From contig JAAFHV010000016.1 of assembly GCA_013297655.1 (NCBI GenBank), positions 1-62,880 on the forward strand: 62,880 nt of DNA, given 5' to 3'. Below the pieces are notes generated by a model. That model saw only the letters and a program-made list of their open reading frames with translations. It was not told the origin of the DNA and ran no database searches. Shown here piece after piece: positions 48,245-57,073 of the stretch. The position numbers were made by a program, and so were the translations under genes. Every line of letters begins with the position of its first letter. Position 1 is the stretch's first letter. Origin of the DNA: Myxococcales bacterium. Lineage in GTDB: Bacteria; Myxococcota_A; Polyangia; Polyangiales; Polyangiaceae.

Positions 48245-49669
48245 ATGGGAATGATCGATCGCGCGCACGACGAGCTCTGGGACGACGCCGTCGCGTTCAC
48301 GCGGGGCCGCTCGCCGGGCAGCTTCGAGCAGTGGTTTTCGGGGGTCCAGTTCGAGGGCCTCATCGACGGGGTGCTCGCGCTCCGGGCGCGAGACGAGTTC
48401 GTGAAAGATTGGGTGGAGCAGCACTTCCTCCCCACCCTCGCCGACTACCTGCGGAGCCAGACAGGCCTCTCGATCCAGACCGCGTGGTCGGTCGGCGGCG
48501 AGCTCGACCGCCCCGTCGTCGATGGCCCCATCGCGCCTGCGGTGCGCCCGCGCGTCTTGCGTCCTTCGGCGCCCCCTCCCTCGCCCGCGGGCTTCGAGTA
48601 CGAGCCCGTCCCGAGCAGCGTGCGCAAGCCCGCGCTCGGCGGCCCGCCTCCCTTCACGCTGAACCCGAAGTACAGCTTCGCGAACTTCGTCGTCGGTCCG
48701 TCGAATCAGCTCGCCCACGCGGCGGCGATCGCGGCGGCGGGGGGCGGCGGTCCGCGTCACAATCCGCTCTTCTTGTGCGGCGGAACGGGCCTCGGCAAGA
48801 CGCACCTCGTGCACGCCGTGGCACACCGCGTTCGCGCGGAGAGGCCGCAGGCGAAGATCGTCTACATCTCGGCCGAGAAGTTCGTGAACGAGTTCGTGCA
48901 GTCGCTGCAAGACTCGAAGATGGCGGAGTTCCGCAGCCGTTACCGCGAGCGCTGCGACTTGCTGCTCGTCGACGACATCCAGTTTTTGGCCTCCAAGACG
49001 CAGACGCAGGAAGAATTTTTCCACGCGTTCAACGCGCTCCACCAGGCCGACAAGCAGATCATCGTCACGAGCGACAAGTACCCGCAGCAGCTCGAGCGCA
49101 TGGAGGAGCGGCTCATCTCGCGCTTCACCTGGGGTCTCGTCGCCGACATCCAAGGGCCCGAGCTCGAGACGCGGGTCGCCATCCTTCGCAAAAAAGCGAT
49201 CGCCGAGAACATCGATCTCGCGCCCGAGGTGGTGCTCCTCCTCGCGCAGGCCGTGCGCAGCAACGTGCGCGAGCTGGAAGGCGCGCTCATTCGCCTCGTC
49301 GCGAAATCGAGCTTGCTCCACCGCGCGATCGACATCGATTTCGTGCGCGCCGAGCTCGCGGTCACCGCCCCGCGCGTGACCGAGACCGGCATCGACGACA
49401 TCCAGCGCGCCGTCTGCCACCACTTCAAGCTCACCGAGCGCGAGCTGTGCTCGAAAGATCGCCACAAGAGCATCGCGTTCGCCCGTCACGTCGCGATGTA
49501 CCTGTGCAAGCAGCGCCTCAAGGCGAGCTTCCCGGAGCTCGGGCGCGCGTTCGGAAACCGCGACCACACCACCGTCATGAGCGCCGTCCGCAAGGTCGAG
49601 GCGCTCCGTGAGTCGGACCCCGAAGTGCGCGCGCACCTCGAGGCGCTCGAGCGCAAGCTCGGGAACTGA
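48245..49669 (+). CDS. dnaA: Chromosomal replication initiator DnaA
   Basis: About 474 residues. Domain I (about 1-75, DELWDDAVAFTRGR...SFEQWFSGVQ) binds partners; a short linker (about 75-145) follows; domain III (about 145-355) has Walker A GGTGLGKTH (about 179) and Walker B LLLVDDIQF (about 239); domain IV has the DNA-binding signature FGNRDHTTVMSAVR (about 435-448). All expected motifs are present. ATG 48245 (MGMIDRAHDELW) is taken since it gives the usual start of domain I and has CGAGGT about 8 nt upstream; the ATG at 48182 is 21 codons further up. Confidence 0.97.
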   Translation: MGMIDRAHDELWDDAVAFTRGRSPGSFEQWFSGVQFEGLIDGVLALRARDEFVKDWVEQHFLPTLADYLRSQTGLSIQTAWSVGGELDRPVVDGPIAPAVRPRVLRPSAPPPSPAGFEYEPVPSSVRKPALGGPPPFTLNPKYSFANFVVGPSNQLAHAAAIAAAGGGGPRHNPLFLCGGTGLGKTHLVHAVAHRVRAERPQAKIVYISAEKFVNEFVQSLQDSKMAEFRSRYRERCDLLLVDDIQFLASKTQTQEEFFHAFNALHQADKQIIVTSDKYPQQLERMEERLISRFTWGLVADIQGPELETRVAILRKKAIAENIDLAPEVVLLLAQAVRSNVRELEGALIRLVAKSSLLHRAIDIDFVRAELAVTAPRVTETGIDDIQRAVCHHFKLTERELCSKDRHKSIAFARHVAMYLCKQRLKASFPELGRAFGNRDHTTVMSAVRKVEALRESDPEVRAHLEALERKLGN

Positions 49670-49693
49670 CACACGGGCCGAAGACACGCACAC

Positions 49694-49726
49694 GTCCAGC
49701 CCACGCCGCACGGCGTGGGGGTGGAC
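49694..49726 (+). terminator. Hairpin after dnaA
   Basis: GTCCAGCCCACGCCG and CGGCGTGGGGGTGGAC pair across a 2-nt loop, with a small bulge. No T-run follows, so this is a strong hairpin that could be a Rho-independent-like stop or a 3' stabiliser for dnaA. Confidence 0.5.
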
Positions 49727-49816
49727 CTCGTTGGAGCTCACGATGCGGGGCGCGCGACGGTCTCGGAAATCGTGCTCCGCTTGCCGCTGGCGTGGGTCCT
49801 CGCGTAACTAGAGGCG

Positions 49817-50464
49817 ATGCACTCGCAAAGTGAGTCGGGCCTCGCCACGAGCTTCCATGGGTCGCCCCTCGGCCGCCACGTCCCAGGGTCGCCGCGAAGG
49901 GGTGCGGGCGTCGGGTTCGCCGTCGTCTCCGCGTTCGCCGTCGTCTCCGCGGCATGTGGTCCGTCGCCCGCTGCGCCGGTCGCCACCGCGCCTGTCGCGC
50001 CGGTCGCCACGAGCAACACCACCGAAGCCGCACCCGAAGCCGCCGCCGCTGCGCCAGGAGCAGGTGCAGGGTGCAAAGAGATCGCCGATCTCACCAAGCT
50101 GCCGGGCGAGCCAGTCGTCGGCGCGTGGGTGACGACCGAGAGCTGCCTTCGGTACACCGTGCTCAAGCCCGGCACCGGAGCGAAGCCGCAGAGTCGCCTC
50201 TCCACGGTACGTGCACACTACACAGGATGGCTCACCGACGGCACCGAGTTCGACAGCTCCGTCGCGCGGGGCAAGCCCTTCGATTTTCGTCTGAGCCAAG
50301 TGGTGCCCGGCTGGACGGAGGCGATGCTCGGCATGAAGGCGGGCGAGAAGCGCAAGCTCGTGATCCCGCACAAGCTCGCGTACGGACGCGAGGGCAAAGG
50401 GAACATCCCGCCCAAGGCCACGCTCGTGTTCGACGTGGAGCTCATCGAGGTGCTCGTCGAGTGA
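49817..50464 (+). CDS. FKBP-type peptidyl-prolyl isomerase lipoprotein
   Basis: About 215 residues. A long basic N-region leads to the signal core GFAVVSAFAVVSAAC, with a lipobox (SAAC near residue 47), then a Ala/Pro-rich spacer. The FKBP domain (about 105-215) has TVRAHYTGWLTDGTEFDSS, KPFDFRLSQVVPGWTEAMLGMKAGEKRKLVIP and NIPPKATLVFDVELIEV, all typical. It should assist protein folding in the envelope. A start downstream of 49817 would give a shorter signal; AGAGG just before 49817 supports it. Confidence 0.9.
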   Translation: MHSQSESGLATSFHGSPLGRHVPGSPRRGAGVGFAVVSAFAVVSAACGPSPAAPVATAPVAPVATSNTTEAAPEAAAAAPGAGAGCKEIADLTKLPGEPVVGAWVTTESCLRYTVLKPGTGAKPQSRLSTVRAHYTGWLTDGTEFDSSVARGKPFDFRLSQVVPGWTEAMLGMKAGEKRKLVIPHKLAYGREGKGNIPPKATLVFDVELIEVLVE

Positions 50465-50527
50465 CGTGAGCCATCGTCGCCGCCGTCGCGCAACGAACGA
50501 CGGGCGCGCGGGCATGACCCGCTCGGT

Positions 50528-50726
50528 GCTCTAGAGCACCGAACCGTTCGATGACCGAGGATTTTCGCTGAGTTGCGAGCCGTGCGAGGCGCGACGACGA
50601 CGCTACGGGGCGCAAGTCCCTGACGAGGGACGAGTCCTACTGCTGCTAGCCGAGGAGGAGCAACGAAGCACGGCGACGCGAATCGGCGAAGAGCCGACCG
50701 AATCGAGCTGTTCGGTGCTCTAGAGC
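50528..50726. mobile_element. 199-bp element with terminal inverted repeats (MITE-like or structured RNA)
   Basis: GCTCTAGAGCACCGAAC (50528-50544) and its exact reverse complement (50710-50726) are perfect 17-bp terminal inverted repeats; inner symmetry continues for about 8 more bp with two mismatches. An internal hairpin GTCCCT-GACG-AGGGAC (50616-50631) lies near the middle. There is no transposase. The right end covers the stop codon of the SurA-like gene. It could be a MITE-like transposable element, a bidirectional terminator, or a structured RNA. No target-site duplication is clear. Confidence 0.55.
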
Positions 50727-51709
50727 CGGACGTCGATGTAGAGGCCGCGGCGCAGCTCGAGGAGCCAGAGCTTCCGCTGGCGCTCCATGGCGTCGCCGTA
50801 GGCGCGATCGAGCATGGTCTCTTTCACCTCTTCGAACGCGGGCACGTGGGCGGCCTGGCGCACTTGCACGATGAGGATGGCCTCGGTGCCGAAGCGGAGC
50901 GGGTCGCCCGTCTCCCCGGCGCCGAGCTTTTGCACGATCTCGCGGAGAGGCCCGAAGAGCGCCTGGAGCGGCTGCGGACCACGAGAGCCGCAGGTGGTCT
51001 TCGTCTGCGTGTCGTCCGAGTATTGCGCGACGATCTTGCAGAAGTCCTCGCCCCTCCGCGCGCGGATCACGAGCTCTTGCGCGAACGTCTCGCGGACCTT
51101 GATGTCGTCGTCGGTGGCGCCCGGCTGGATGCGGAGCGCGAGGATGTGCGGGTCCACCACCGCGTCGCCGCCGGAGTCGCGGATCCAACGCGTGTAGGTT
51201 GCACGGGCGTCGGCCTCGGTCACGCGAACACGGCCGCGGACGCGGAGCTGGATGAGCTTTCCTTCGAGGAGCTGACGACGAATCTCGTCGCGGTAGTCTT
51301 GCTCGGAGAGGCCCTGGCGCTGCGCCTCGTTCAGGAGCTCGGCGACCGACAGGCGCTGCGACGCGGCGACGTTTTTGATGCCGTTGTCGACCTCCTCCGC
51401 GGAGACCGCGAGGCGCGCTTTGTCGGCCGCGATCTCCTCGAGGCGATCGTCGATCATGCGGGTGAGCAGCTCGCGGATCTTCTCCGACTCTGCCGCCGCC
51501 TGTTGCGCCTGGGTGGGGTTCTGCGCGGCGATCGCGATGAGATGCGGGCGGGCGCGGTGACGCAGCTCCGACAGGAGGATCGGACGATCGCCGATGACGG
51601 CCACCACGCGCTCGACGATCGACGCCTCGGCGACCTTGGGTGGCAGCGCTGCCGCTACGAGACCGAGACCGACGACGCCGCACGTAAGCCATCGAAGAAA
51701 GCGCTTCAT
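50720..51709 (-). CDS. SurA-like peptidyl-prolyl isomerase
   Basis: A 329-residue exported chaperone. After a signal peptide (TCGVVGLGLVAAALPPKVAEA) comes the SurA N domain (IVERVVAVIGDRPILLSELRHRARP, about 32-56, then the helical region to about 190) and a parvulin domain (about 190-300, ILALRIQPGATDDDI, GEDFCKIVAQYSDD, FGPLREIVQKLGAGETGDPLRFGTEAILIVQV). It would help outer-membrane proteins fold. ATG 51709 is the start. The stop lies in the right terminal repeat of the 199-bp element. Confidence 0.9.
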   Translation of the reverse strand: MKRFLRWLTCGVVGLGLVAAALPPKVAEASIVERVVAVIGDRPILLSELRHRARPHLIAIAAQNPTQAQQAAAESEKIRELLTRMIDDRLEEIAADKARLAVSAEEVDNGIKNVAASQRLSVAELLNEAQRQGLSEQDYRDEIRRQLLEGKLIQLRVRGRVRVTEADARATYTRWIRDSGGDAVVDPHILALRIQPGATDDDIKVRETFAQELVIRARRGEDFCKIVAQYSDDTQTKTTCGSRGPQPLQALFGPLREIVQKLGAGETGDPLRFGTEAILIVQVRQAAHVPAFEEVKETMLDRAYGDAMERQRKLWLLELRRGLYIDVRL

Positions 51710-51747
51710 TCCGGCTTCGGAGTTAGCACACCGGCCCCCGCCGTCCC

Positions 51748-52308
51748 ATGAACATCCGAGCATGCGTCGGTGCGATTTGCGGGCGCCCGCGCCTGGCTTC
51801 CCGAGGCGTTCTCGGGCATGGGAGGGAGGTGGCGACCCACGCTCCCGATGCCGCCGACCATGCCCGCGAGGTCGCTCGCACGAGGCGCGCACGAGCGATC
51901 GTCGCGGTCGCGGTGGGCCTCGTGCTCGCGGCCACCCTCTTCCCGTTTCGCTTTCGCCTAGATGGCCCACATCTACATGAAAAAATTGGCGAAATTGAAT
52001 GGGAGATTTACTACACCGACCGCCCCGGGCACGTGACGATCGACCGCGACCTTCTGCAAAACGTGGTCCTCTTCGCGCCCCTCGGCGCGGCGCTGGCGAT
52101 GCTGCCGAGAGCGCCTCGGTGGGGGCGTGAGCTCGGGGTCGCGGTGGGCATCGGGCTCGGCTTGTCGATCACGGTCGAGCTGCTGCAGCTCCTCACCGAG
52201 ACGCGCATCACGCAGCTCGCCGACGTCTGGCGAAACGGGCTCGGGGCTTTGCTCGGCGCCATCGCCGTGGTCGCGGCGCGAAGGCGCTCCTCTTCACCTA
52301 TGGCGTAG
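51748..52308 (+). CDS. VanZ-family membrane protein
   Basis: A 186-residue protein. Hydrophobic segments IVAVAVGLVLAATLFPF, LLQNVVLFAPLGAALAML, VAVGIGLGLSITVELLQLL and NGLGALLGAIAVVAA fit the four-helix VanZ layout, and TRITQLADVWRNGLGALLG is a typical VanZ end. The family is of unknown activity. The N-terminal 45 residues are hydrophilic and arginine-rich, which may mean a later start; no ribosome site is clear. Confidence 0.75.
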   Translation: MNIRACVGAICGRPRLASRGVLGHGREVATHAPDAADHAREVARTRRARAIVAVAVGLVLAATLFPFRFRLDGPHLHEKIGEIEWEIYYTDRPGHVTIDRDLLQNVVLFAPLGAALAMLPRAPRWGRELGVAVGIGLGLSITVELLQLLTETRITQLADVWRNGLGALLGAIAVVAARRRSSSPMA

Positions 52309-52341
52309 TGGCTGCCAACGTCGGCGCGAGGATCGATCACG

Positions 52342-52358
52342 AAAATGACCAAAAAACC
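52342..52358 (+). promoter_or_regulatory. 17-bp copy of the TetR/ferritin half-site
   Basis: AAAATGACCAAAAAACC is identical to bases 30856-30872 before the ferritin-like gene, but here the second half (TGGTCA) is missing. It lies 98 nt before the M36 metalloprotease gene. In a GC-rich genome an exact A-rich 17-mer match is unlikely to be random, but its role is unknown. Confidence 0.3.
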
Positions 52359-52455
52359 TGGCGCGACGCGTTGGGAGCCGAGTCCCGTTGCATAGGCTGC
52401 GTTTCCGAAGAAGCGAGTGACGCGAGCACGAACGCGGCATACCCTCCGCGGCCGC

Positions 52456-55400
52456 ATGAAGCCGAACATCGTACGTTCCTCGGGCCTGCTCGCTCTCCTC
52501 GCCATCGCCGGCTGCAGCGCCACCGCCGACCCGGTTACGTCGCCTTCGCGCGCGAAGTCGCCCGCAGACACGAGCGACGAAGGCATCGTCGCGGCCCTCG
52601 CCCACGAAGATACGCGGGTCGACGCGCCGACGTTCCTGTGGGTCGCACGCGACGCCTCACGCGCTCCGTTCGAGGACGCAGAGACCGCATCGCTCACCAC
52701 GGTGCATGCCCTCCGCGCCAAGCTCCACCTCTCGAAGGACGCGCTCGCGACGATCGAAAAGCCGGTCGTGCACGACACGGGCAAGGGCGCGCTCGTCGCG
52801 CGGATGGCGCAGAGGGTCCGCGGGCGCGAGGTGTTCCGCGCGGGGATGAACGTGATCATGCGCCGCACGTTCGAGCCGGTCGCGGTCTCGGGCATGCTCG
52901 CGCCTTCGCTCGTGGGCAGTGAGCTCGATTTCACGCTCTCCGCGAAGGACGCCCTCGACCGCGCATATCGCGCGATGACGAACGGCGCGCTGCCGCTCGA
53001 CGGTGTCGGCGAGGGCACCAAAGAAGGGGACACGACCTCCTTCGCGTCGCGCGTTCTGTCTCAGCCTTCGCGCGTGAAAGAGGTCTTTTTCCCCGGTCGC
53101 GGCGCGCTCGAGCCCGCGTATCGGGTGGAGCTGCTCCTCGCTACCGGCGCGGCACGGTCGTTCGTGGTCTCCGCCGTCGACGGCAGGGTGCTCTTCCAGA
53201 ACGATCTCGTTCGCTACGATGACATCCAAATTCGCACGTGGGCGAGCGCGGACACGCTTCTGCCGATGGACGGTCCGCAGGGGAACGGGTTCGCTCCGCA
53301 CCCCACCGGGAAGCCCGATCGCACGAAGATCACCTATGTGCCGACGCAGCTCGTGAAGCTGCAGAATTTCCCTTATTCCAAGAACGACCCCTGGCTCCCT
53401 GCCGGCGCGACGGAGACACGCGGTAACAACGTCGATGCCTATGCCGACGTGCAGAGCCCGAACGGCTTCACCGCGAGCACGACGGACACGCGCTCCGTGA
53501 GCTCCGCCGCCACTGTCTTCGATTGGACGTACAACCCGGATGCCTCGCCGAATGCGTCGCCTGACTCCGTCAAAGGGGCGGTGAATCACCTCTTTTACGT
53601 CACGAACTTTCTCCACGATTGGTTCTACGACGCCGGGTTCGACGAGAAATCGGGCAATCCCCAGGCCGACAACCTCGGCCGCGGCGGGAGAGGCAACGAC
53701 CGCATCCTCGCCGAAGCGCAAGACTACAGCGGCCGTAACAACGCGAACGCGGCGACCCCCGCCGACGGCGCGTCACCGCGTATCCAGATGTACGTCTTCG
53801 CGGGGCAGACCACCGCGAGCCTCGTCGTCGGCGCCCCCGCTGGCATCGCGGGCACGAAGACCGTCGGCGTGGCCGGCGCGTTCGGCAAAGACAAGTTCAT
53901 CACGAGCGGCGCCGTCGTCATCGCGAACGACAGCACCGGCGCGGACGACAAAGACGCCTGCGAGGCCCTCACCAACGCGACCGACGTGGCGGGCAAGATC
54001 GTGCTCGCGCACCGCGGAAACTGCTCGTTTTCGGTGAAAGCGCAGCGCGTGCAAGCCGCGGGCGGCATCGGCGTCATCGTCGCGAACGTGGCCTCGTCCG
54101 CCTCGGCCACGAGCGCTCCCTACATGGGCGGGCAGGCCGGCGACGTCACGATCCCGGCGCTCTCGCTCAACTTGGCCGACGGCCAGGCGATGGAGGCCGC
54201 GCTCGCGCAAGGCGTGACGGTGACCATGCGCCGCGAAGGCACCTCCGACCTCGACGGCGCCCTCGACACCGGGATCGTCGCGCACGAGTGGGGACACGTT
54301 CTCTCGAATCGTCTCGTGGGCAACGCCGACGGGCTCAACACGAACCAAGCCGGCGGCCTCGGCGAGGGCTGGGGCGACTTCGTGGCGCAGCTCGTGATGG
54401 TGCGCGCGGACGACCTGCTCGCCCCCGACGGTGCCAATTGGGGAGGCGTGTACCCTACAGGTACTTACGCGACGAGCGGCAGCGGCGACGACGCGTACTT
54501 CGGTATCCGGAGGCAGCCCTACTCCACCGACATGAAGCGGAACGGCCTCACGTTCAAGCACATCTCGGACGGCGTCGCGCTCCCCAAAGACGTGCCCACC
54601 TCGTTCGGCGAGGACGGCAGCAACAACTCCGAGGTGCACGCCACCGGCGAGGTGTGGGCGCAAATGCTCTGGGAGTGTTACGTGAACCTCCTCACCGACC
54701 CGCGCCACACGTTCGCGCAGGCGCAAGAGAAGATGAAGCGCTACCTCATCGAGGGCCTCAAAGCGACGCCGGTCGACCCTACGCTCCTCGAGGCACGCGA
54801 CGCGATGATCGCGGTCGCGTTCGCGAGCGACGAGGGTGATTTCCAGTCGTTCTGGAAGGCCTTCGCGAAGCGCGGCGCGGGCGTCGGAGCGACGGGCCCG
54901 GACAAGGGCAGCCCCGACAACGGCGGCGCGAAGGAGAGCTTCGTCGTCGGCAACGACGTCCAGATCGTGAGCGCCGTGCTCAAGGACGACGTCATCTCCT
55001 GCGACCGCGACGGCATCCTCGACACCGACGAGGTTGGCCAGATCGAGCTCACGATTCGGAACTCGGGCGCGGGCACTTTGGACAAAACGAGCGCGAAGAT
55101 CTCCACGAAGACCGAAGGCGTCACGTTCGCCGACGGCGGCGCGATCTCGTTCGCTCCGTTGAAGCCGTTCGCGATCGGCAAAGCGGTCGTGAAGGTCTCC
55201 ACCAAGGGCACCCGTCCGCTCGAGGCGATGGACGTCGACGTCGCGATCGTCGACCCGAGCCTCGCCGTTCCCCGCACGATCACCACGACCGTACCCACCC
55301 TCCGCGACGCGGACGAGGCGGAAGGATCGGCGACGAAAGACGAAGTGCAGACCAACGGCACCGCGTGGGTGGTCGCCGCGAAAGACCGCACGAAGACGAG

Positions 55401-56343
55401 CGAGAAGTGGAAGCGGGTGCGTGTAGGACGCAACCAATACTGGTCGATCCCGAACGCGGGAGAGCCCTCCGATCACACGCTCACGTCGCCTTCGTTCGCG
55501 GTGAAGGGCGACGCGTTCTTCCTCAAGTGGAAGCACCGCTGGGCGTTCGAGTCCTCGGAGCGGCGCAGGCTCGATTTCGACGGCGGCGTGGTCGAGGTGA
55601 GCCTCGACGGCGGCAAGACGTGGCTCGACGCCTCCGAGTACGGGCCCGTCAACTACAACGTCACGCTCGACAACGACGCCGACGGCACCAACCCGCTCAA
55701 GGGTCGCAAGGCCTTCGGAAAGACGAGCGAGGGTTATCCGGACAAGTGGATCGAAGAGAGCGTCAAGGTGCGCTCCGGTGCCGCCGAGGCGGTGCAGGTT
55801 CGTTTCCGCGCCGGCGCCGACGACAACACCGGTGAGGCCGGCTGGGACGTCGACGACATCGAGCTCACGGACGTCGATTCGAAGCCCTTCGTCGGCTTCG
55901 TTCCCCACCGCGACGCGTGCGACGAGAACGGACCGAAGGCGAACGGCGGCGGCGCGAAGACGGTGGGCGCCAAGGTCGAGGTGAAGCTCGAGGGCAGCGC
56001 GACGCACCCCAAGAGCCTGCCCCTCACGTACTCGTGGACCCAGGTCGAAGGGCCCGAGGTCACGCTCACCGGCAAAGACTCACCCACGCTCTCGTTCGTC
56101 TCCCCCGAGGCCGACGGAACGAAGCTCGCGTTCGTGCTCCGCGCCCACGACGGAGCGCTCCTCAGCGCCGGCTCCCGCGTCGACGTGACCGTGAAAACCT
56201 CACTCGATCCGGTGCCGGAAGTCTCCGGAGGCGGCTGCGGGTGCCACACGTCCACGTCGCCCGAGGGCAAGCTCTCGTCGCTCGCGATCGGCGCGCTCGT
56301 GCTCGGGATCGTGCGCCGTCGCCGCGCCTCCGCGTCACGCTAA
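52456..56343 (+). CDS. M36 fungalysin-type metalloprotease with PA domain and MYXO-CTERM tail
   Basis: A 1295-residue secreted protease. A lipobox signal (SSGLLALLAIAGC) and a propeptide-like region (about 40-260, including FTP-like LRAKLHLSKDALATIEKP) precede the catalytic domain. A PA domain (about 480-560, GKIVLAHRGNCSFSVKAQRVQAAGG) is inserted in it. The zinc motif HEWGH is at about 610-614, with the third ligand Glu likely in NNSEVHATGEVWAQ. A C-terminal beta-rich part (about 815-1250) follows, then CGCHT, a hydrophobic stretch and RRRRASASR: a MYXO-CTERM tail. It would digest proteins outside the cell. Confidence 0.93.
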   Translation: MKPNIVRSSGLLALLAIAGCSATADPVTSPSRAKSPADTSDEGIVAALAHEDTRVDAPTFLWVARDASRAPFEDAETASLTTVHALRAKLHLSKDALATIEKPVVHDTGKGALVARMAQRVRGREVFRAGMNVIMRRTFEPVAVSGMLAPSLVGSELDFTLSAKDALDRAYRAMTNGALPLDGVGEGTKEGDTTSFASRVLSQPSRVKEVFFPGRGALEPAYRVELLLATGAARSFVVSAVDGRVLFQNDLVRYDDIQIRTWASADTLLPMDGPQGNGFAPHPTGKPDRTKITYVPTQLVKLQNFPYSKNDPWLPAGATETRGNNVDAYADVQSPNGFTASTTDTRSVSSAATVFDWTYNPDASPNASPDSVKGAVNHLFYVTNFLHDWFYDAGFDEKSGNPQADNLGRGGRGNDRILAEAQDYSGRNNANAATPADGASPRIQMYVFAGQTTASLVVGAPAGIAGTKTVGVAGAFGKDKFITSGAVVIANDSTGADDKDACEALTNATDVAGKIVLAHRGNCSFSVKAQRVQAAGGIGVIVANVASSASATSAPYMGGQAGDVTIPALSLNLADGQAMEAALAQGVTVTMRREGTSDLDGALDTGIVAHEWGHVLSNRLVGNADGLNTNQAGGLGEGWGDFVAQLVMVRADDLLAPDGANWGGVYPTGTYATSGSGDDAYFGIRRQPYSTDMKRNGLTFKHISDGVALPKDVPTSFGEDGSNNSEVHATGEVWAQMLWECYVNLLTDPRHTFAQAQEKMKRYLIEGLKATPVDPTLLEARDAMIAVAFASDEGDFQSFWKAFAKRGAGVGATGPDKGSPDNGGAKESFVVGNDVQIVSAVLKDDVISCDRDGILDTDEVGQIELTIRNSGAGTLDKTSAKISTKTEGVTFADGGAISFAPLKPFAIGKAVVKVSTKGTRPLEAMDVDVAIVDPSLAVPRTITTTVPTLRDADEAEGSATKDEVQTNGTAWVVAAKDRTKTSEKWKRVRVGRNQYWSIPNAGEPSDHTLTSPSFAVKGDAFFLKWKHRWAFESSERRRLDFDGGVVEVSLDGGKTWLDASEYGPVNYNVTLDNDADGTNPLKGRKAFGKTSEGYPDKWIEESVKVRSGAAEAVQVRFRAGADDNTGEAGWDVDDIELTDVDSKPFVGFVPHRDACDENGPKANGGGAKTVGAKVEVKLEGSATHPKSLPLTYSWTQVEGPEVTLTGKDSPTLSFVSPEADGTKLAFVLRAHDGALLSAGSRVDVTVKTSLDPVPEVSGGGCGCHTSTSPEGKLSSLAIGALVLGIVRRRRASASR

Positions 56344-56517
56344 TCGTACTGCCCAGTCCTGCCGAAAGGTGGGAGTCATCGTGGGGCTCGGCCTCTCCCT
56401 CGGGGCGGCGAGCCCCCTTTTCGTGCCGAGCGCGCGAACGCGGGCGCACGGGAATTTAGCTGCGATCGTGAGTGGGCACGCGAGCTGCTTTCTCGAGCGG
56501 GACGGAGAACGCGTCCG

Positions 56518-57063
56518 ATGGCTCAGCTCCTCACTCAATACTCGTCGCACGCGAACATGATCGCGGACACCGTTCGCGCGGCGTTCGTGACCTCCAAGGT
56601 TGGGGACTGCGTAGTCGAGGTCACGGTGCCCGAGGGGAGCACCCTCGGGGGCAAGCTCGCGCTCCAGCATGTCACGCTGCGACCCTCCGACGGCTCGACT
56701 GCGCTGGTGGTGGGCTCGCTCAACGCCGGCGCGAAGCATGCGGAGATTCGTTCGTTCACCGAGGTGGCGCAGGTCCACGAGACACGCTTGAAGCGGCCCG
56801 CGACGTTCGACGCCGACATGTACCGCGCGTTCACTCGCGACCTCGGCGACGTGCTCGGTGCGTTCGGGATCGTCGCGACCGTCGCGGAGGATGCCCCTCG
56901 CTCCGCTCCCGGGACGCCGACGCATCTCGGTGCAGCGCCTGCCCCACCTCTCGAAGAGCCGATCGAAATCCCGACCTACCCGGCCTACGGGAAGATCGCG
57001 GTCGTCATCGTCGCTGCGATGTCTCTCTTTGCCGGCGTCACGTGGCTGTGGCTCGGCGAGTGA
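56518..57063 (+). CDS. Membrane-anchored protein, unknown
   Basis: A 181-residue protein with a soluble N-terminal domain (about 1-125, DTVRAAFVTSKVGDCVVEVTVPEG, ALVVGSLNAGAKHAEIRSF) and a single C-terminal transmembrane helix (KIAVVIVAAMSLFAGVTWLWL, about 158-178). A Pro/Ala-rich linker joins them. No family is recognised. Cys at GDCVVE is the only one. It ends 10 bp from the convergent TlpA-like gene. Confidence 0.6.
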   Translation: MAQLLTQYSSHANMIADTVRAAFVTSKVGDCVVEVTVPEGSTLGGKLALQHVTLRPSDGSTALVVGSLNAGAKHAEIRSFTEVAQVHETRLKRPATFDADMYRAFTRDLGDVLGAFGIVATVAEDAPRSAPGTPTHLGAAPAPPLEEPIEIPTYPAYGKIAVVIVAAMSLFAGVTWLWLGE

Positions 57064-57073
57064 CCAGCGCCCC

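Noticed and set aside
50465-50719. Small frames inside the 199-bp element
   Set aside because: The frames are short, contain stops on both strands and have no start signals; the symmetry explains the sequence better.
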